The translations under genes were made by a program, and so were the position numbers. From Diabrotica undecimpunctata (Eukaryota > Arthropoda > Insecta > Coleoptera > Chrysomelidae), in assembly GCF_040954645.1 (NCBI RefSeq), contig NC_092806.1, positions 136,166,976 to 136,230,975 on the forward strand: a stretch of DNA of 64,000 nt. Reading direction: 5' to 3'. How positions within the stretch are numbered: position 1 is the stretch's first letter; each line of letters starts with the position of its first letter. Shown here one piece after another: positions 36,030 through 46,569 of the stretch. Under the pieces are notes generated by a model. It made no database searches, had not been told where the DNA came from, and was given only the letters and a program-made list of their open reading frames with translations.

Positions 36030-36355
36030 TTAACGAAAGAAACGAAGGAAGGCTCGTGGTGCTGACAAAATATTTGCAGAATTGTTACAGCTATTAGATG
36101 ATGAGAGTATTGCGATTATCACCTCGTTTTTTATAGCAGCGACAAATTTCCAGATAGCTGGTTAGAATCAACATATATAAATATACCTAAGAAAAGGAAC
36201 GCCAGACAGTGTAGCGGCTATCGACTTATCAGTTTAATGAGTCACACGCTCAACATTTTTAAGAAAATCTTAAACTGTCGCATATATAAACTTTGTGAAG
36301 GGATAACTGGTGATGAGCAGTTTGGTATTCAAAACGGTATGGGTACTGGGGGCTC
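36030..36355 (+). pseudogene. Family A reverse transcriptase fingers fragment
   Basis: The frames read LLQLLDDESIAIIT, FPDSWLESTYINIPKKRNAR, YRLISLMSHTLNIFKKILNC and EQFGIQNGMGTGGSF. The last corresponds to the QFGFRxGxGTREA site of intact A copies. It then joins family B sequence without a visible target duplication. Confidence 0.75.
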
Positions 36356-36359
36356 TTTT

Positions 36360-37770
36360 TTGCATGATATTCTTACAAAAGAGCATTGGAGAAACAACAA
36401 TACGCAAATGGTTTCTAAAATTATTCGTCGATATAATAAATATCGGAGTAGTACCAGCGGAATGGAAGGAAATTCTCCTGCTACCGATACTTAAAAAGGA
36501 AGACTCGAGAAATCCTGAAAATTATAGAGGCATTAGTTTGATGAATAGTACATTAAAATTGTTAACTGCAGTCATAAAAGATAAAATCGAGGAAAAAGCG
36601 AACATAGCAGATGAACAACAAGGCTTCCGGAAGAACCGCAGCATAATAGATGCAACTTTTATTATCAGACAAATAATAGAGAAGTCTATTGATTATGGAA
36701 AACCAGCATACATGTGCTTGGTAGATTTAAAAAGTGCTTTTGACAGGGTAAAGCGAAATGATATCCTAAATTTATTACAAGCTGAAAAAATAGGCCATCA
36801 GATAATAAGGACAATTAATGAAATTAACAAGAACAACAAGACCAGAGTTATAATGCCATCAGGGGAAACAGAATGCATAGAACTAAAAGGAGGAATCCGC
36901 CAAGGAGATTCGCTCAGCCCATTGTTATTCAATATGGTGATGAATCAAATAATTCACGAAGTAAGAAAACGACGCGGATACCACATGGAAACGCATAAAA
37001 TTACGATACTATGCTATGCCGATGATGCAGTACTAATTGCTGATAACAAAGATGACCTGCAAACGACAAAAGACCTCCACACCTTCAATATCACAGCAAA
37101 CAAACTTAATATGAGAATATCAGTAGAAAAAACTAAATGTATAGTGATCAGTAAAGAGCCGCGTAGATGCAAAATAGAAATAGACGGCAAAATTCTAGAA
37201 CAAGTAATTAAATTAAATTACCTAGGAGTAGAGATCACTAGTGATAGGGATATAAGAACAGAGACCACAAGGCAAGCATTAAAAGCGGCAAGAGTAAGTG
37301 GTTGCCTCCGAGAAACCATATGGCGAAACAAATATCTGACCACGGAAAGCAAAATGAAAGTATACAAGACAACAATAAGACCAATTCTAACATATGCAGC
37401 GTTGACCGATACAAGAAAGACGAAATAACAAATCAACAATATCGAAATGAAAGTAATAAGATCAATAGCGGGCATATCATTAAGAGACAGACAAACCAAC
37501 AGAAGTATACGTGAACAATGCAAAATTAAAAATATTAACAGGTAAATAAAAACAAGAAAAAAAACTGGAACGAACATGTAAACCGAAGAATGAGACCAGA
37601 TAGATTAGCGAACATCTGTAAAAACAACAAGCCGTATAGCAGAAGACCCGTTGCAAGGCCGCCAAAAAGGTGGAAAGATAATTTACAGTCAACAACGACT
37701 GAAACAGAATAAGAGGCAGACAAACAGGAGTAATCCTAGTCGCACAAAGAAGAAGAGAAGAAGAAGAGCA
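36360..37770 (+). pseudogene. Family B LINE reverse transcriptase, longest intact frame in window
   Basis: An open frame to 37,428 holds VPAEWKEILLLPILKKEDSR, YRGISLMNSTLKLL, ADEQQGFRKNRSIIDATFII, YMCLVDLKSAFDRVKRNDIL (motif A), GGIRQGDSLSPLLFNMVMNQ (motif B) and ILCYADDAVLIADNKDDLQT (motif C, YADD intact). KTKCIVISKEPRR and LNYLGVEI follow. A stop after RPILTYAAL..TRKTK is followed by degraded C-terminal frames (IAGISLRDRQTNRSI; RPPKRWKDN) and a (GAAGAA) tail near 37,760. The polymerase core looks undamaged, but the endonuclease is missing. Confidence 0.88.
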
Positions 37771-38043
37771 TTGAGTTTAGAAAAAATATTTACGTATGTT
37801 CTTTAGATTTTAAAATAGCCTTTGGTAGAGTACCATACACACTAACTATTTCAATGCTTGGAGTCAGTTGGTCTGGACACATATGACATTAGATTGCTCA
37901 AAAATCTTTACTACAATCAGACCGTTTTTATTAAGGTGGATCAAGAGGCTTAAGCTAAAGTTTCTATTAGGCATGGTGTGAGACAGGGATATCACCAATG
38001 TTGTTTAATGCCTTTACTGAAACATTTTTTGAGATACCATTAA

Positions 38044-39845
38044 CCCTAGAACAGTAACCTTAAATTACACTCCCGTAGACATTAATAATTTGTAATATTT
38101 ACGATTTTTTTTAATTCCAAAAAAGTAAAACAAAAAATTAAGATTAAATTTTAATTAATGTTTTAAATGAACAAAGGAACATTTATATGCCTAAAATATG
38201 GAAAAAAATTTAGAATTTATTTATCCACGTCACAGGTAACGCAACAACGAGCAACGTGTTCTACGCAAAATGCTCATTTGCAGTGATTGCAATGAAGTGA
38301 CGTCATTCTTCTTTTTTTGGAGGGACAGATGTAGCATATTGTACGTTTGTTAGAAGGTTGATTGAGGTCAGCAACTTCCAAAGGAATTTCAGTAAGTCAT
38401 AATTTTGTGAGTTGTTGATATAGATTTAACATAATAGCCTTTATTGTGATTGGTTCCTGATTATTTATTGATAAATTATAATTTTATATAATCCAAGAGT
38501 GTATACACACTATGTTGATCATACCATAGAATATAAAAAGCGGCCATCTTCGAGTTTTTCGGGAGCAACTTCGGTGGCCACACATTTGGTCGAAAGTGTC
38601 CACGCCACCGTTTGTTTGGTTATAGTGCAATATTATTTCTGGGTTTTTAGTAGTTGGGCAAATAATTAAACCTTTGTACATTGTCGATAAAACTAGAACG
38701 GTTATGTTCCTTTTGGATTTATTGAACACTAACGTCTTCTCTCGGTCAAAGCAAAATCTTGAATTTTCGATTTCTCTGTTTTTAAGATTAATCATTTCAG
38801 GGGATATCTCTCGTTTATTTTGCCGCAAAGTGAGAATAATTGTATGTGTTATGAGGATTCTTCAAAAGAATATCCGCAAGGTTCACTGAATCAAACCAAT
38901 TGTCCATTGTGACGTTTCGGTGACTTCCGTAAATAGTTTCAGTCCACTTTTTAACATAGTATTCTCCTAGAGATTCTCCATTTGTGTGCGTGTATTTGCC
39001 GAGGTAAAAGTATGAGTTTAAGGTGTACTTAGTACCCACGTCGCAAGTCATCACAATTTTAATTCCGTACTTGGCCGGCTTATTCGGGATATAAATCCTA
39101 CAAGATAACAACCGCTTGTCAATAGTTACATAGCTACCTGGTCGATAGGATTCTTTACAATTAAAAATATATGTCTCCAATATTTACGGATAGGGGCAAA
39201 ACTATCTATATTTTTCTTTCAGTTATTGTGGTTTTGTCATCGAACCTAAGATAATGTAAAAGAAAATTAAATCTTTCGCAGCTGATTATTGCTCTATATA
39301 CGGAGCAAGACATTTTGGAATAATCAAACATCTCTCTAGTATGAAGATGGGCATCAACAAGGGCATTTAATTCATCCCTTTAAGCCGATTTGAGTATTGG
39401 TGTGCAACATAATTTTTTCGAACATAGAATCGTTCCTTAAACACAAAAATACATCTAATGGTGTATTAGCATATTTTGCCTATCCAGATGGTCCTTGAAC
39501 AATATGCAAAGTATTCTTTTTTGTAGTACGTTTCCGAAGATTAGATACAGTACATCTGCTATGACCATTTTTGCCTTTGAGACTCGTAGTCAAATTGAAA
39601 GTATGCGGTTCAGATTCTTCCACAATTTTTTCGGTTTTTCGTTCTTCAACTTGTTGAAAACACATTTCTATATTACCTTTTTCGTTTTGATGAGGCTGTT
39701 ATTATTTCCTGAAATGAATGGTCTTGTTGAATGTCGGTTTCCACATAAGAAATCTCATATTGAACTCTACATGAAGTGCTAGGCATAGAAACAGAAGTAA
39801 AATAATCAGTGTTCTTAAATTTTACGAATAGTTACTGTTCTAGGG
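38044..39845 (-). mobile_element. Complete-length piggyBac element with perfect ends
   Basis: The terminal inverted repeats are identical over 15 bp: CCCTAGAACAGTAAC at 38,044-38,058 and its inverse at 39,831-39,845. TTAA flanks both sides (38,040-38,043 and 39,846-39,849). The 1.8-kb length is slightly short for a full piggyBac. The transposase is on the minus strand and frameshifted. Confidence 0.95.
38240..39790 (-). pseudogene. piggyBac transposase 2, frameshifted
   Basis: On the minus strand: an N-terminal region with several stops, then SYRPGSYVTIDKRLLSCRIY (first Asp region), KYGIKIVMTCDVGTKYTLNS, HRNVTMDNWFDSVNLADILL (second Asp) and TVLVLSTMYKG. YNQTNGGVDTFDQMCGHRSC (third Asp) and RKTRRWPLFIFYGMINIVCI follow. 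A C-terminal cysteine-rich piece TICYICPSKKRRMTSLHCNH, then CVEHVARCCVTC, lies near 38,240-38,350. The catalytic Asp are retained; DEQ after the first has become DKR. Frameshifts disable it. Confidence 0.9.
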
Positions 39846-40639
39846 TTAAATAATCGTTGCGAAGGTGGAAGGATACGCAGACGATAACGCCATAATGGCA
39901 GATAGTCTAGAAGACTTTCAAACCCTTTTGGAGCTGTTAACAACTAATGCACCGAAAAAGTCCCAATAATCAACGCAAAGAAAACAAAATGGATGGTGGT
40001 CGGAAAAATTTATATCAAAGACTAAGTACTAAAATTAAATAGCAAAATCCTGAAAAGAGTGGAACACTGTAGATATCTGGGCAGTTGGATTGACTGCAAG
40101 ATTAAAAGTGACGAGGATATTTCGGCCAGAATAGAACTTGCACGAAAAAGATGTATTAACCGACATTCTGTATTGTGCAGTAGAAGTATATCATTGACCA
40201 CACGTCTAAGAGTATTGAAGTGCTACGTCTGGTCCACTTTGTTCTATGGATGTGAAACCTGGACAACAAAAATAAAAAATCTTAACAAATTAGAAGCGTT
40301 TGAGTTATGGTGTTACCGTCGCATGCTCAGAATCCCGTGGACAGCACACATATCTAACGAACGCGTGCTAGAAACCGTGCACAAAGAGCGAGAATTGATC
40401 AACATCAAAATGAGAAAGGTCCAATACTTCGGTCATATAATGAGAGGACCTAAATATCGTTTACTCAGGTTGATCATTCAGGACAAAATCGAAGGAAAAC
40501 GCTGAGTCGGAAGAAAACAACTGTCCTGCTGCGTAACATTAGACTCTGGATAGTTCGAACGGTCGAGCAATTATTTCATCTAGTTGCCGACCGAGAAGCT
40601 GAGAGATAGCCAACGCTTGAAAATAAGCACGAAACACAA

Positions 40640-41260
40640 AGAAGAAGATATCGGAAATAATTTTGTTAATAAAGATAAACAAATAAGAATTTTTTTAAGC
40701 ACTTACTCTATTTATCAAATTATGTACGGCACTGTTTTATAATTGTATGGAGATGAAAAAAATAATGTTTTTTAATATTGTAAAAACTTCTATAAGCAGC
40801 CTTAAGGAAAATGTACTCTGTTATATGCGCAAAATAATTTCAAATTAGCGTCAGCATAAAATCGATTATTGTATTGTAACTTGCATACATGTTGCGCAAA
40901 TTGTGCAACTTAGTGATAATTTTATTTTATTAAAATAAAATGTTTATTTGTTTATCAAATTCTCTCATTTTTCATTGATAAATAGAATTGAGAATTTTTC
41001 TTTGATAAAAATAAACCGTACGAAAACAAAAATTATAACTAATGCAAAAGATAGACAGATGGAGTCAAAATCTGATATATTTTTTGTAAAATTTTAGTGT
41101 TCTGTCCACATATACCTTTAACATGTTTTTTTATAAATAATGAGGTAACAACAACAATAATCTGCTTCTACAACCAACCTTAAGAAATACGAAACTACAT
41201 AGTTAAAAAGCTTTTACTTTATAACAGCAATCTACGAAAGTAATTTATTCAGAAAATGGA
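40640..41260. other. AT-rich stretch beside the candidate exon
   Basis: No transposon is recognised. If the exon at 41,270-41,368 is real, this would be intron. Confidence 0.4.
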
Positions 41261-41269
41261 AAAACTCAC

Positions 41270-41368
41270 CTTTGTGCGCTCATTCCATCCGGTATTTGAG
41301 TCGCTGCTTTTTCGTCTTTTTCCTCTTTCTCAGCACCAGCCTCCAACTTTCCATGTTCACACTTTGTT
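41270..41368 (-). CDS. Candidate host-gene exon (99 bp), gene unknown
   Basis: On the minus strand a pyrimidine-rich acceptor (CTCTTTTTATTTTACAG) precedes the segment and a consensus donor (AAAG/GTGAGT) follows it. Only one frame is open. It reads TKCEHGKLEAGAEKEEKDEK and then AATQIPDGMSAQ, with split codons at both ends. The exon is 99 bp, a multiple of three, so skipping it would keep frame. The peptide is hydrophilic, Glu/Lys-rich and not transposon-like, as in a cytoplasmic linker. I do not recognise the protein. No partner exon was found in the window, which would imply a gene with long, transposon-filled introns. Confidence 0.6.
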
Positions 41369-41549
41369 CTGTAAAATAAAAAGAGACGTCCGTTATTAAG
41401 ACTTCTTGTTCAGCGTCTAACAAGTTAATTTATTTAGATAAGCGTAAATGATTTTTACATTTTTAAAATTAAACAACTACCAAGTAGTGTGTTCGAATTG
41501 AGAAAAATTTGGTTAATTTATCGAAAAAAAAAATAAGTGCTTTAAAAAT

Positions 41550-41557
41550 ACACACAC

Positions 41558-41648
<91 letters not shown>
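41550..41648. repeat. (CA)n/(TA)n microsatellite
   Basis: A short CACACA run passes into a long uninterrupted TA run ending at 41,648. Confidence 0.95.
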
Positions 41649-41651
<3 letters not shown>

Positions 41652-41708
41652 TGTCTGATGCAGGTCTCCATTTCATGGTTTTCTTAGTAACTGGGTTACT
41701 AGTTAAGC

Positions 41709-42165
41709 AGGAGAAGAAGAAGATGTGTCATCCATCTGAGTCTCTGTACCTTGATAAATCTGACGATGTTTTTTCCGTTCAAAAGCTCTCTTACTTGGTA
41801 GTTCATCAGTTTTCTAAATTTATTATTACCTAAATTTAGTAGACCAACTATTTTGAGAATGATTTTTTTCTCTAGGATCCTCAATATTTCCTTATCTTTC
41901 TATGTCAGACACATTATTTCAGCACCATATGTGACTACTGGTATAATTAGTGGTCTGTAAATTTTCAGTTAAGTAATTTGAGTAAGCTTCTTATTTTTAA
42001 GGTTGAAGTTGATGCATTTCCAGTGAGTTGAGTTTCCTGTAAAATTTTTTTTATTGATTACTATGCTTCTATCATAAGTGTCATTAACCAAGACCCTGAA
42101 AATAACTGAGCAAAGTGTTCTTCGTCAGCGTACGCCACAAGTTGCTATGACGATGGTATTATTGT
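41709..42165 (-). pseudogene. RTE-like LINE family D, C-terminal fragment (copy 1)
   Basis: The minus strand reads IVINKKN, KIYRPLIIPVVTYGAEIMCL, RILEKKIILKIVGLLNLGNN and KLMNYQVRELLNGKNIVRFI, then KVQRLRWMTHLL. This is the thumb to C-terminal layout, with the YGAE site equivalent to YGCE in family A. The 3' (left) end carries a GAAGAAGAAG-type tail. It is nearly collinear with 43,797-44,290. Confidence 0.7.
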
Positions 42166-42173
42166 TATGTTTA

Positions 42174-42208
42174 TTGTATTGTATTGTATTGTTATGTTAT
42201 GTTATGTT
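42174..42208. repeat. Pentanucleotide tandem repeats
   Basis: (GTATT)n changes to (GTTAT)n at the junction between two LINE fragments. Confidence 0.85.
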
Positions 42209-42289
42209 TACCGCAAAGTTAGTATATTCAATAGATCAACTATCTATTTAAAATACTTAAATACATCATCTACGAAACCTGATCTTTCT

Positions 42290-42970
42290 ACATTCTGTAC
42301 AATTTGTATCCATATCTCCATTTTTGACCCCCGGACCGACTATAGTGGTCATTATAATGTCGTTAATTGTTCGTCTCCAAAAATCTTTGTCTCTGGTTAT
42401 TTCTTTTAACTCATACATAAATCTTTTGCATATTACTTTAACTTGATCGATCCATCTTGTTGGGGATGTCCCTCATGATCTTCGACCTTCTAACTTTTCT
42501 CAGATATTAAGTCTTTCCACGGATTCTGTATCTGTTTTCATAACATGTATAAAGTATTTTAATTGTTGGAGACGGACTTTGCTGGAAAGCTGTTTGCTAA
42601 CCTTTAGTTCATTTATAATTGAACTATTTGTCCTATGGTCGGCCCAGAGGGAAAAAATTTCAACAGAAAATTTCAGTGGCGTCTATCTTTCTTTTTTCCG
42701 CTTGTCGTAAGGTTCAAGATTCACATTCGTATGCCAGTATTGGTAATACTATGAGAGTTCTTTCATACTTTGGCCATCTTCCCTACGATGACTTTTCCTA
42801 GATAATATCTACGTTTTATTTCTTCATGAAGTGACCCTGTGTTTGTAATCAATGATCCAAAATATAAGTATGAGCTCACAACCTTAACCGTGGTTCTGTG
42901 TGGATGATTGTTTATCATGTAGTCTATCCACTATTATGATCTTTGTCTTTAATATGTTTAACTTCAGATA
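42290..42970 (-). pseudogene. RTE-like LINE family E, 3' fragment (copy 1)
   Basis: It is collinear with 54,840-55,590. Both share TGACCCCCGGACC, a CTACTATAGTGGTCAT-like stretch and TTGATGGATCATCTTGTTGG-like text. In the second copy the frame is clearer and encodes a LINE C-terminus. Both ends are truncated here. Confidence 0.6.
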
Positions 42971-43760
42971 TTCATTGAGCCCCATGCTCTTCAATTTGAT
43001 CATGGATGAAATCATCAAAAGCGTTATTAAAGGGGATACAGAATGGTAAAAAAAGAAATAAAAATACTCTGTTACGCAGACGACGCAATATTGATAGCCT
43101 AACATGAAGATAGTCTACAAAGACTGGCCTACAGATTAAACATAAGAGCAAAAGAATTTAATAAGGTAATCTCATCTCAGAAAACTAAAACAATAGTAGT
43201 CAGCAAAGTACCAACCAAATGTAAAACAGAAATTGATGGCATCAGTATTGAACAAGTAATGGAAATAAAATACCTGGAAATTATACTGTCTTGCTATGGA
43301 GACCTGAACAAAGAAGTGGGAGATCAAGTACAAAAACTAAATAGACTGGCAGGATGCTTTAATAACACTATATGGCGAAACAGACACATTGACACTGAGA
43401 TGAAGTCAAGAATTTATAAAGCCAGTGTAAGACCAATAATGACATATGCCTCAGTAACAAGATTCGACATAGCCACAACGCAAAGGTTACTGAAAACGGC
43501 AGAGATGAGTGTACTGAGAAGAATTACAGGAAATACGTTAAGAGATCGAAAGAGAAGTGAAGACATTAGAAGAAAATGTAACAGTGCATAAACACACAGT
43601 GTATAAATGAATGGACACAAAATAGAAAAAAAAATTGGAATAACTACATAAGCAGAATGGAGGAGACCCGTGTCGTCAAAATAGCAAGAGTTAAGTCACC
43701 AATCTCATCACAAAAGATGGAGTGACAACCTTCCATAGAGGTATTAATCCACCAGTAAAC
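42970..43760 (+). pseudogene. Family B LINE, palm to C-terminus
   Basis: Frames read SLSPMLFNLIMDEIIKS (motif B) and LCYADDAILIA (motif C, YADD). IEQVMEIKYLEIILSCYGDL, LNRLAGCFNNTIWRNRHIDT, VRPIMTYASVTRFDIATTQR and TGNTLRDRKRSEDIRRKCNS follow before a stop at 43,589-43,591. It is strikingly similar to 32,880-33,715. It sits between family E and D fragments in opposite orientation. Confidence 0.8.
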
Positions 43761-43796
43761 AAGCAAATTGCTTATAAAGAGGAAGAAGCAGGAGAA

Positions 43797-44720
43797 GAAG
43801 ATGTGTCATCCATCTGAGTCTCTGTACCTTGATAAATCTGACGATGTTTTCTCCTTTTAAAAGCTCTCTTATTTAGTAGTTCATCAGTTTTCTAAATTTA
43901 TTATTACCTAAATTTAGTAAGGCTACTATTTTCCGAATGATCTTTCTCTCCTCAATATTTCCTTATCTTTCTGTGCCAGACACATTACTTCAGCACAATA
44001 TATAATTAATGGTATAATTGGTGCTCTGAATATTTTCAGTTTAGTATTTTGAGTAAGCGTCTTATTTTTGAGGAAGTTGTTGTATTTTCAGTAAGTTGAG
44101 TTTCCTGTCAGAATTCTTTCATTGATTACTATGCTTCTATCATAAGTTCCATTAATTGAGATCCTGGGGTTAACTGAGCAAAGATATTTAAAGTGCTCTA
44201 CCATTACAAATTCTTCCTTTAAACTGCTTAGGTTTTTGCTATTTAATGACATATCGTCAGCGTACGCCACAAGTTGGTATAACGATGGTATTATTGTACC
44301 TTTTGCTACTACATTTGGTAGCTCTTATTGTTCGTTCTATAGTGACATTATATATTGACGTTGATAGAGAGTCGCTCTGTCTATTTCAGTTGCTATTTCT
44401 ATATTTTTGGAGATGCCGTCATCTGTTATTATTGCTACTGTCGATCTATGAAATCTTGAAATCATCTTGAAATCTATCAAAAGGAGATGTAAGTCGATAT
44501 CATGTTCGTAACACTTAATTGACTGTGTGGTTATATGTATTGCACCTATTGTTTGTCTTCCTTCTTGCAATCTCTGTTGGTAGTATCCTATTTTAGTTTT
44601 GATGTATTTTGAGAGCCTTTGTCTTGGCTAAGCAGGTTAGTCTCATTGTGTGGTATAACCTTTCTTTAGAATAGAAAGTATCTAATCGGTTTTTCATTCC
44701 TCGGGCATTCTTTCTACTTT
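43797..44720 (-). pseudogene. RTE-like LINE family D (copy 2)
   Basis: The minus strand shows RQGRQTIGAIHI-like text, KCYEHDIDLHLLLIDFK (motif A), AYADDMSLNSKNLSSLKEEF (motif C, YADD) and VEHFKYLCSVN. It then runs into the C-terminal region shared with 41,709-42,165. Multiple frameshifts are present. The left boundary carries the same GAAGAAGATGTGTCATCC end as copy 1. Confidence 0.75.
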
Positions 44721-44874
44721 CCAATTCAATGATTTTTTTCAAGATTTTTATGCCTTACTTTGCCTAGTGCCCTTATTAAATCAATGAAAATGCAAATATC
44801 TCACAGTTAATGTACAGTGACATCTTAATAAGAACTTTATTATTAATATTTTTTATTTGTCACCAAAGTTTCTT

Positions 44875-45470
44875 CTTTACTCTTGGCTTTACAACCATAA
44901 GTGAGTTTGGTACTCTTGTGCAGTAATTTCCTTTTTTGCACCCCCATCTTACGTAGATCACTTGTTACTGCATCTTTCCGTTTTCAGCTTGGGCGACTAA
45001 CTGACCTTCTGCTATCGGGCTTTCCCAAGGTTTTACTTGGTAGTCTTTCATAATTCTATCTCAGTGCTTGTCCCGCCAATCTCATCCGATTTGCCTTAAT
45101 GTATCGTACTATGTTTTCTATTCCATATAGCGCTTAAAGTTCCTGGTTATGTCTTCGACTCCACCCTCCTATTATCTCGTCTCCCAAGGTCCAAAAATCA
45201 TCTGGAGGATTTTCTGTAAAAGAGACTAATAATTTTGTTATTTCACGCTGGTACAGTGTTCACGTCGCACTTCCATACGTTATTATGGAGCTAATTACAG
45301 TTTTAAATATCTTTGTTTTAACTGTTTTTGAAAATAATTTTGATTTAAGTAGCGTCGCTAGGGAATTATACGCTCTATCTCCTGCCATGATTCTATCATA
45401 ACTGTTTTCTGTAACTTTTTCGAATGTTATCACTGCTCTCAAGTATTTGGCAACTTCGAAATTGTATTCA
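44875..45470 (-). pseudogene. RTE-like LINE family F, C-terminal fragment
   Basis: The minus strand reads TENSYDRIMAGDRAYNSLAT, LLKSKLFSKTVKTKIFKTVI and SSIITYGSAT, a stop, then LGDEIIGGWSRRHNQEL and NIVRYIKANRMRLAGQALR. This is the thumb to C-terminus of a further RTE-like lineage. Both ends are truncated. Confidence 0.7.
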
Positions 45471-46066
45471 TTTATTTAAATGAATACAATTTCTAAAAGC
45501 ATTGTAAAATCAAATTTTGTTTTATAAATATTTTGGTCAAATTTGTGGTGAGTGTGTGAATGTATAATGTAAATCAAAATCCTAAAATTACACAACAAAA
45601 AATGGGTATATATTGTGGAACCCCACTGTTTTCATCTTTATTAACTGTAACAGCAAGTTCATTGTTAGTTTAATAGATATTATCCCCTGAGAAATATAGG
45701 ATATGATATTCATGAATTCGGCAGTGTTCGGAATTAGGCCACCTCAGTGCATTACAACCAAGACCGTCTATATGGACGCCTTTATTTCTTTAATTATATA
45801 TGCTGTTTTCCCAGCTAGGTATGTGACGTGTACGTCTCATGTACCAGTCTTCTTATTTGAGCTAATTATTAGTAGAACAATTAATTTTAAGTTATAAAAA
45901 AACTATTTAAAATTTTATTTGATACAGAAATACAAATCAACTTTTAATAGATAATGCAGCTATAAAGATAGTTATAAAATTTAACCTTTTTGCAGTTACC
46001 GATTTTTCGTGATCAAGGGACGTTTTAAATTAAAAAAAAAACAAAAGTATTCTGAACTTAAACTAT

Positions 46067-46565
46067 TGTTACGACTTTATTAATTCTAATTTATTATATT
46101 GTTCTTATTTTAATTTATTAAAAAAACACGATAATTTATATCAATTTATTAAACCACTGTACAACAATTTATTTGACTAATAATTACATAATTTATCTAT
46201 CGGACGTTACAATTTAAACGCGAGCGCGAGCTTCTGATATTAACTGTTCTCTTCCCAACAAAATTTCTCTTTTTATATAAAACTTCGTTAGTTTCGGAAT
46301 TCCCTATAGCAGACATGAATTTACTCGAACATTGGGGAAGACCGGTTGTTGGTGGTGTTGACAAGAATAACGGTAACTCCATCGAATAGACTGGTATTCT
46401 GGCGAAGGTGGTCTTCGGCTAAAACTAGTTTTTCAACTGCTTAGAAACCTCGAGTCGTGGATGACTCATCATAATTCGGGTCTAGAGGTTTCTGGTAAAC
46501 AAACTAGAACAAAAACAGAATTAGTCATAATATATTTAGTTTTAAACGCCATAATTATCGTAACA
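46067..46565 (+). mobile_element. Solo LTR of an LTR retrotransposon
   Basis: The unit begins TGTTACGA and ends TCGTAACA, an 8-bp perfect inverted end with the TG..CA rule. It is flanked by CTAT on both sides (46,063-46,066 and 46,566-46,569), a 4-bp target duplication as seen with Gypsy-type insertions. A TATATAAA box lies at about 46,274-46,281 on the plus strand, so transcription would run rightwards. No primer-binding site or internal domain follows, so the internal part was lost by LTR-LTR recombination. Confidence 0.8.
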
Positions 46566-46569
46566 CTAT

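Larger units (their letters stand above)
37790..40630 (+). mobile_element. RTE-like LINE family A split by a piggyBac element
   Basis: The left part (to 38,039) encodes CSLDFKIAFGRVPYTLTISM, HGVRQGYHQ-like text and LFNAFTETFFEIP. After the piggyBac the frame resumes at 39,850 with EGYADDNAIMADSLEDFQTL (motif C, YADD) and continues through HCRYLGSWIDCKIKSDEDIS, VLKCYVWSTLFYGCETWTTK and LWCYRRMLRIPWTAHISNER. It ends VQYFGHIMRGPKYRLLRLII with a GAAGAAGA tail. The piggyBac sits precisely between motifs B and C. Confidence 0.85.

Noticed and set aside
46197..46382. 61-codon minus-strand frame as a gene
   Set aside because: It lies entirely within the solo LTR and has no recognisable domain.
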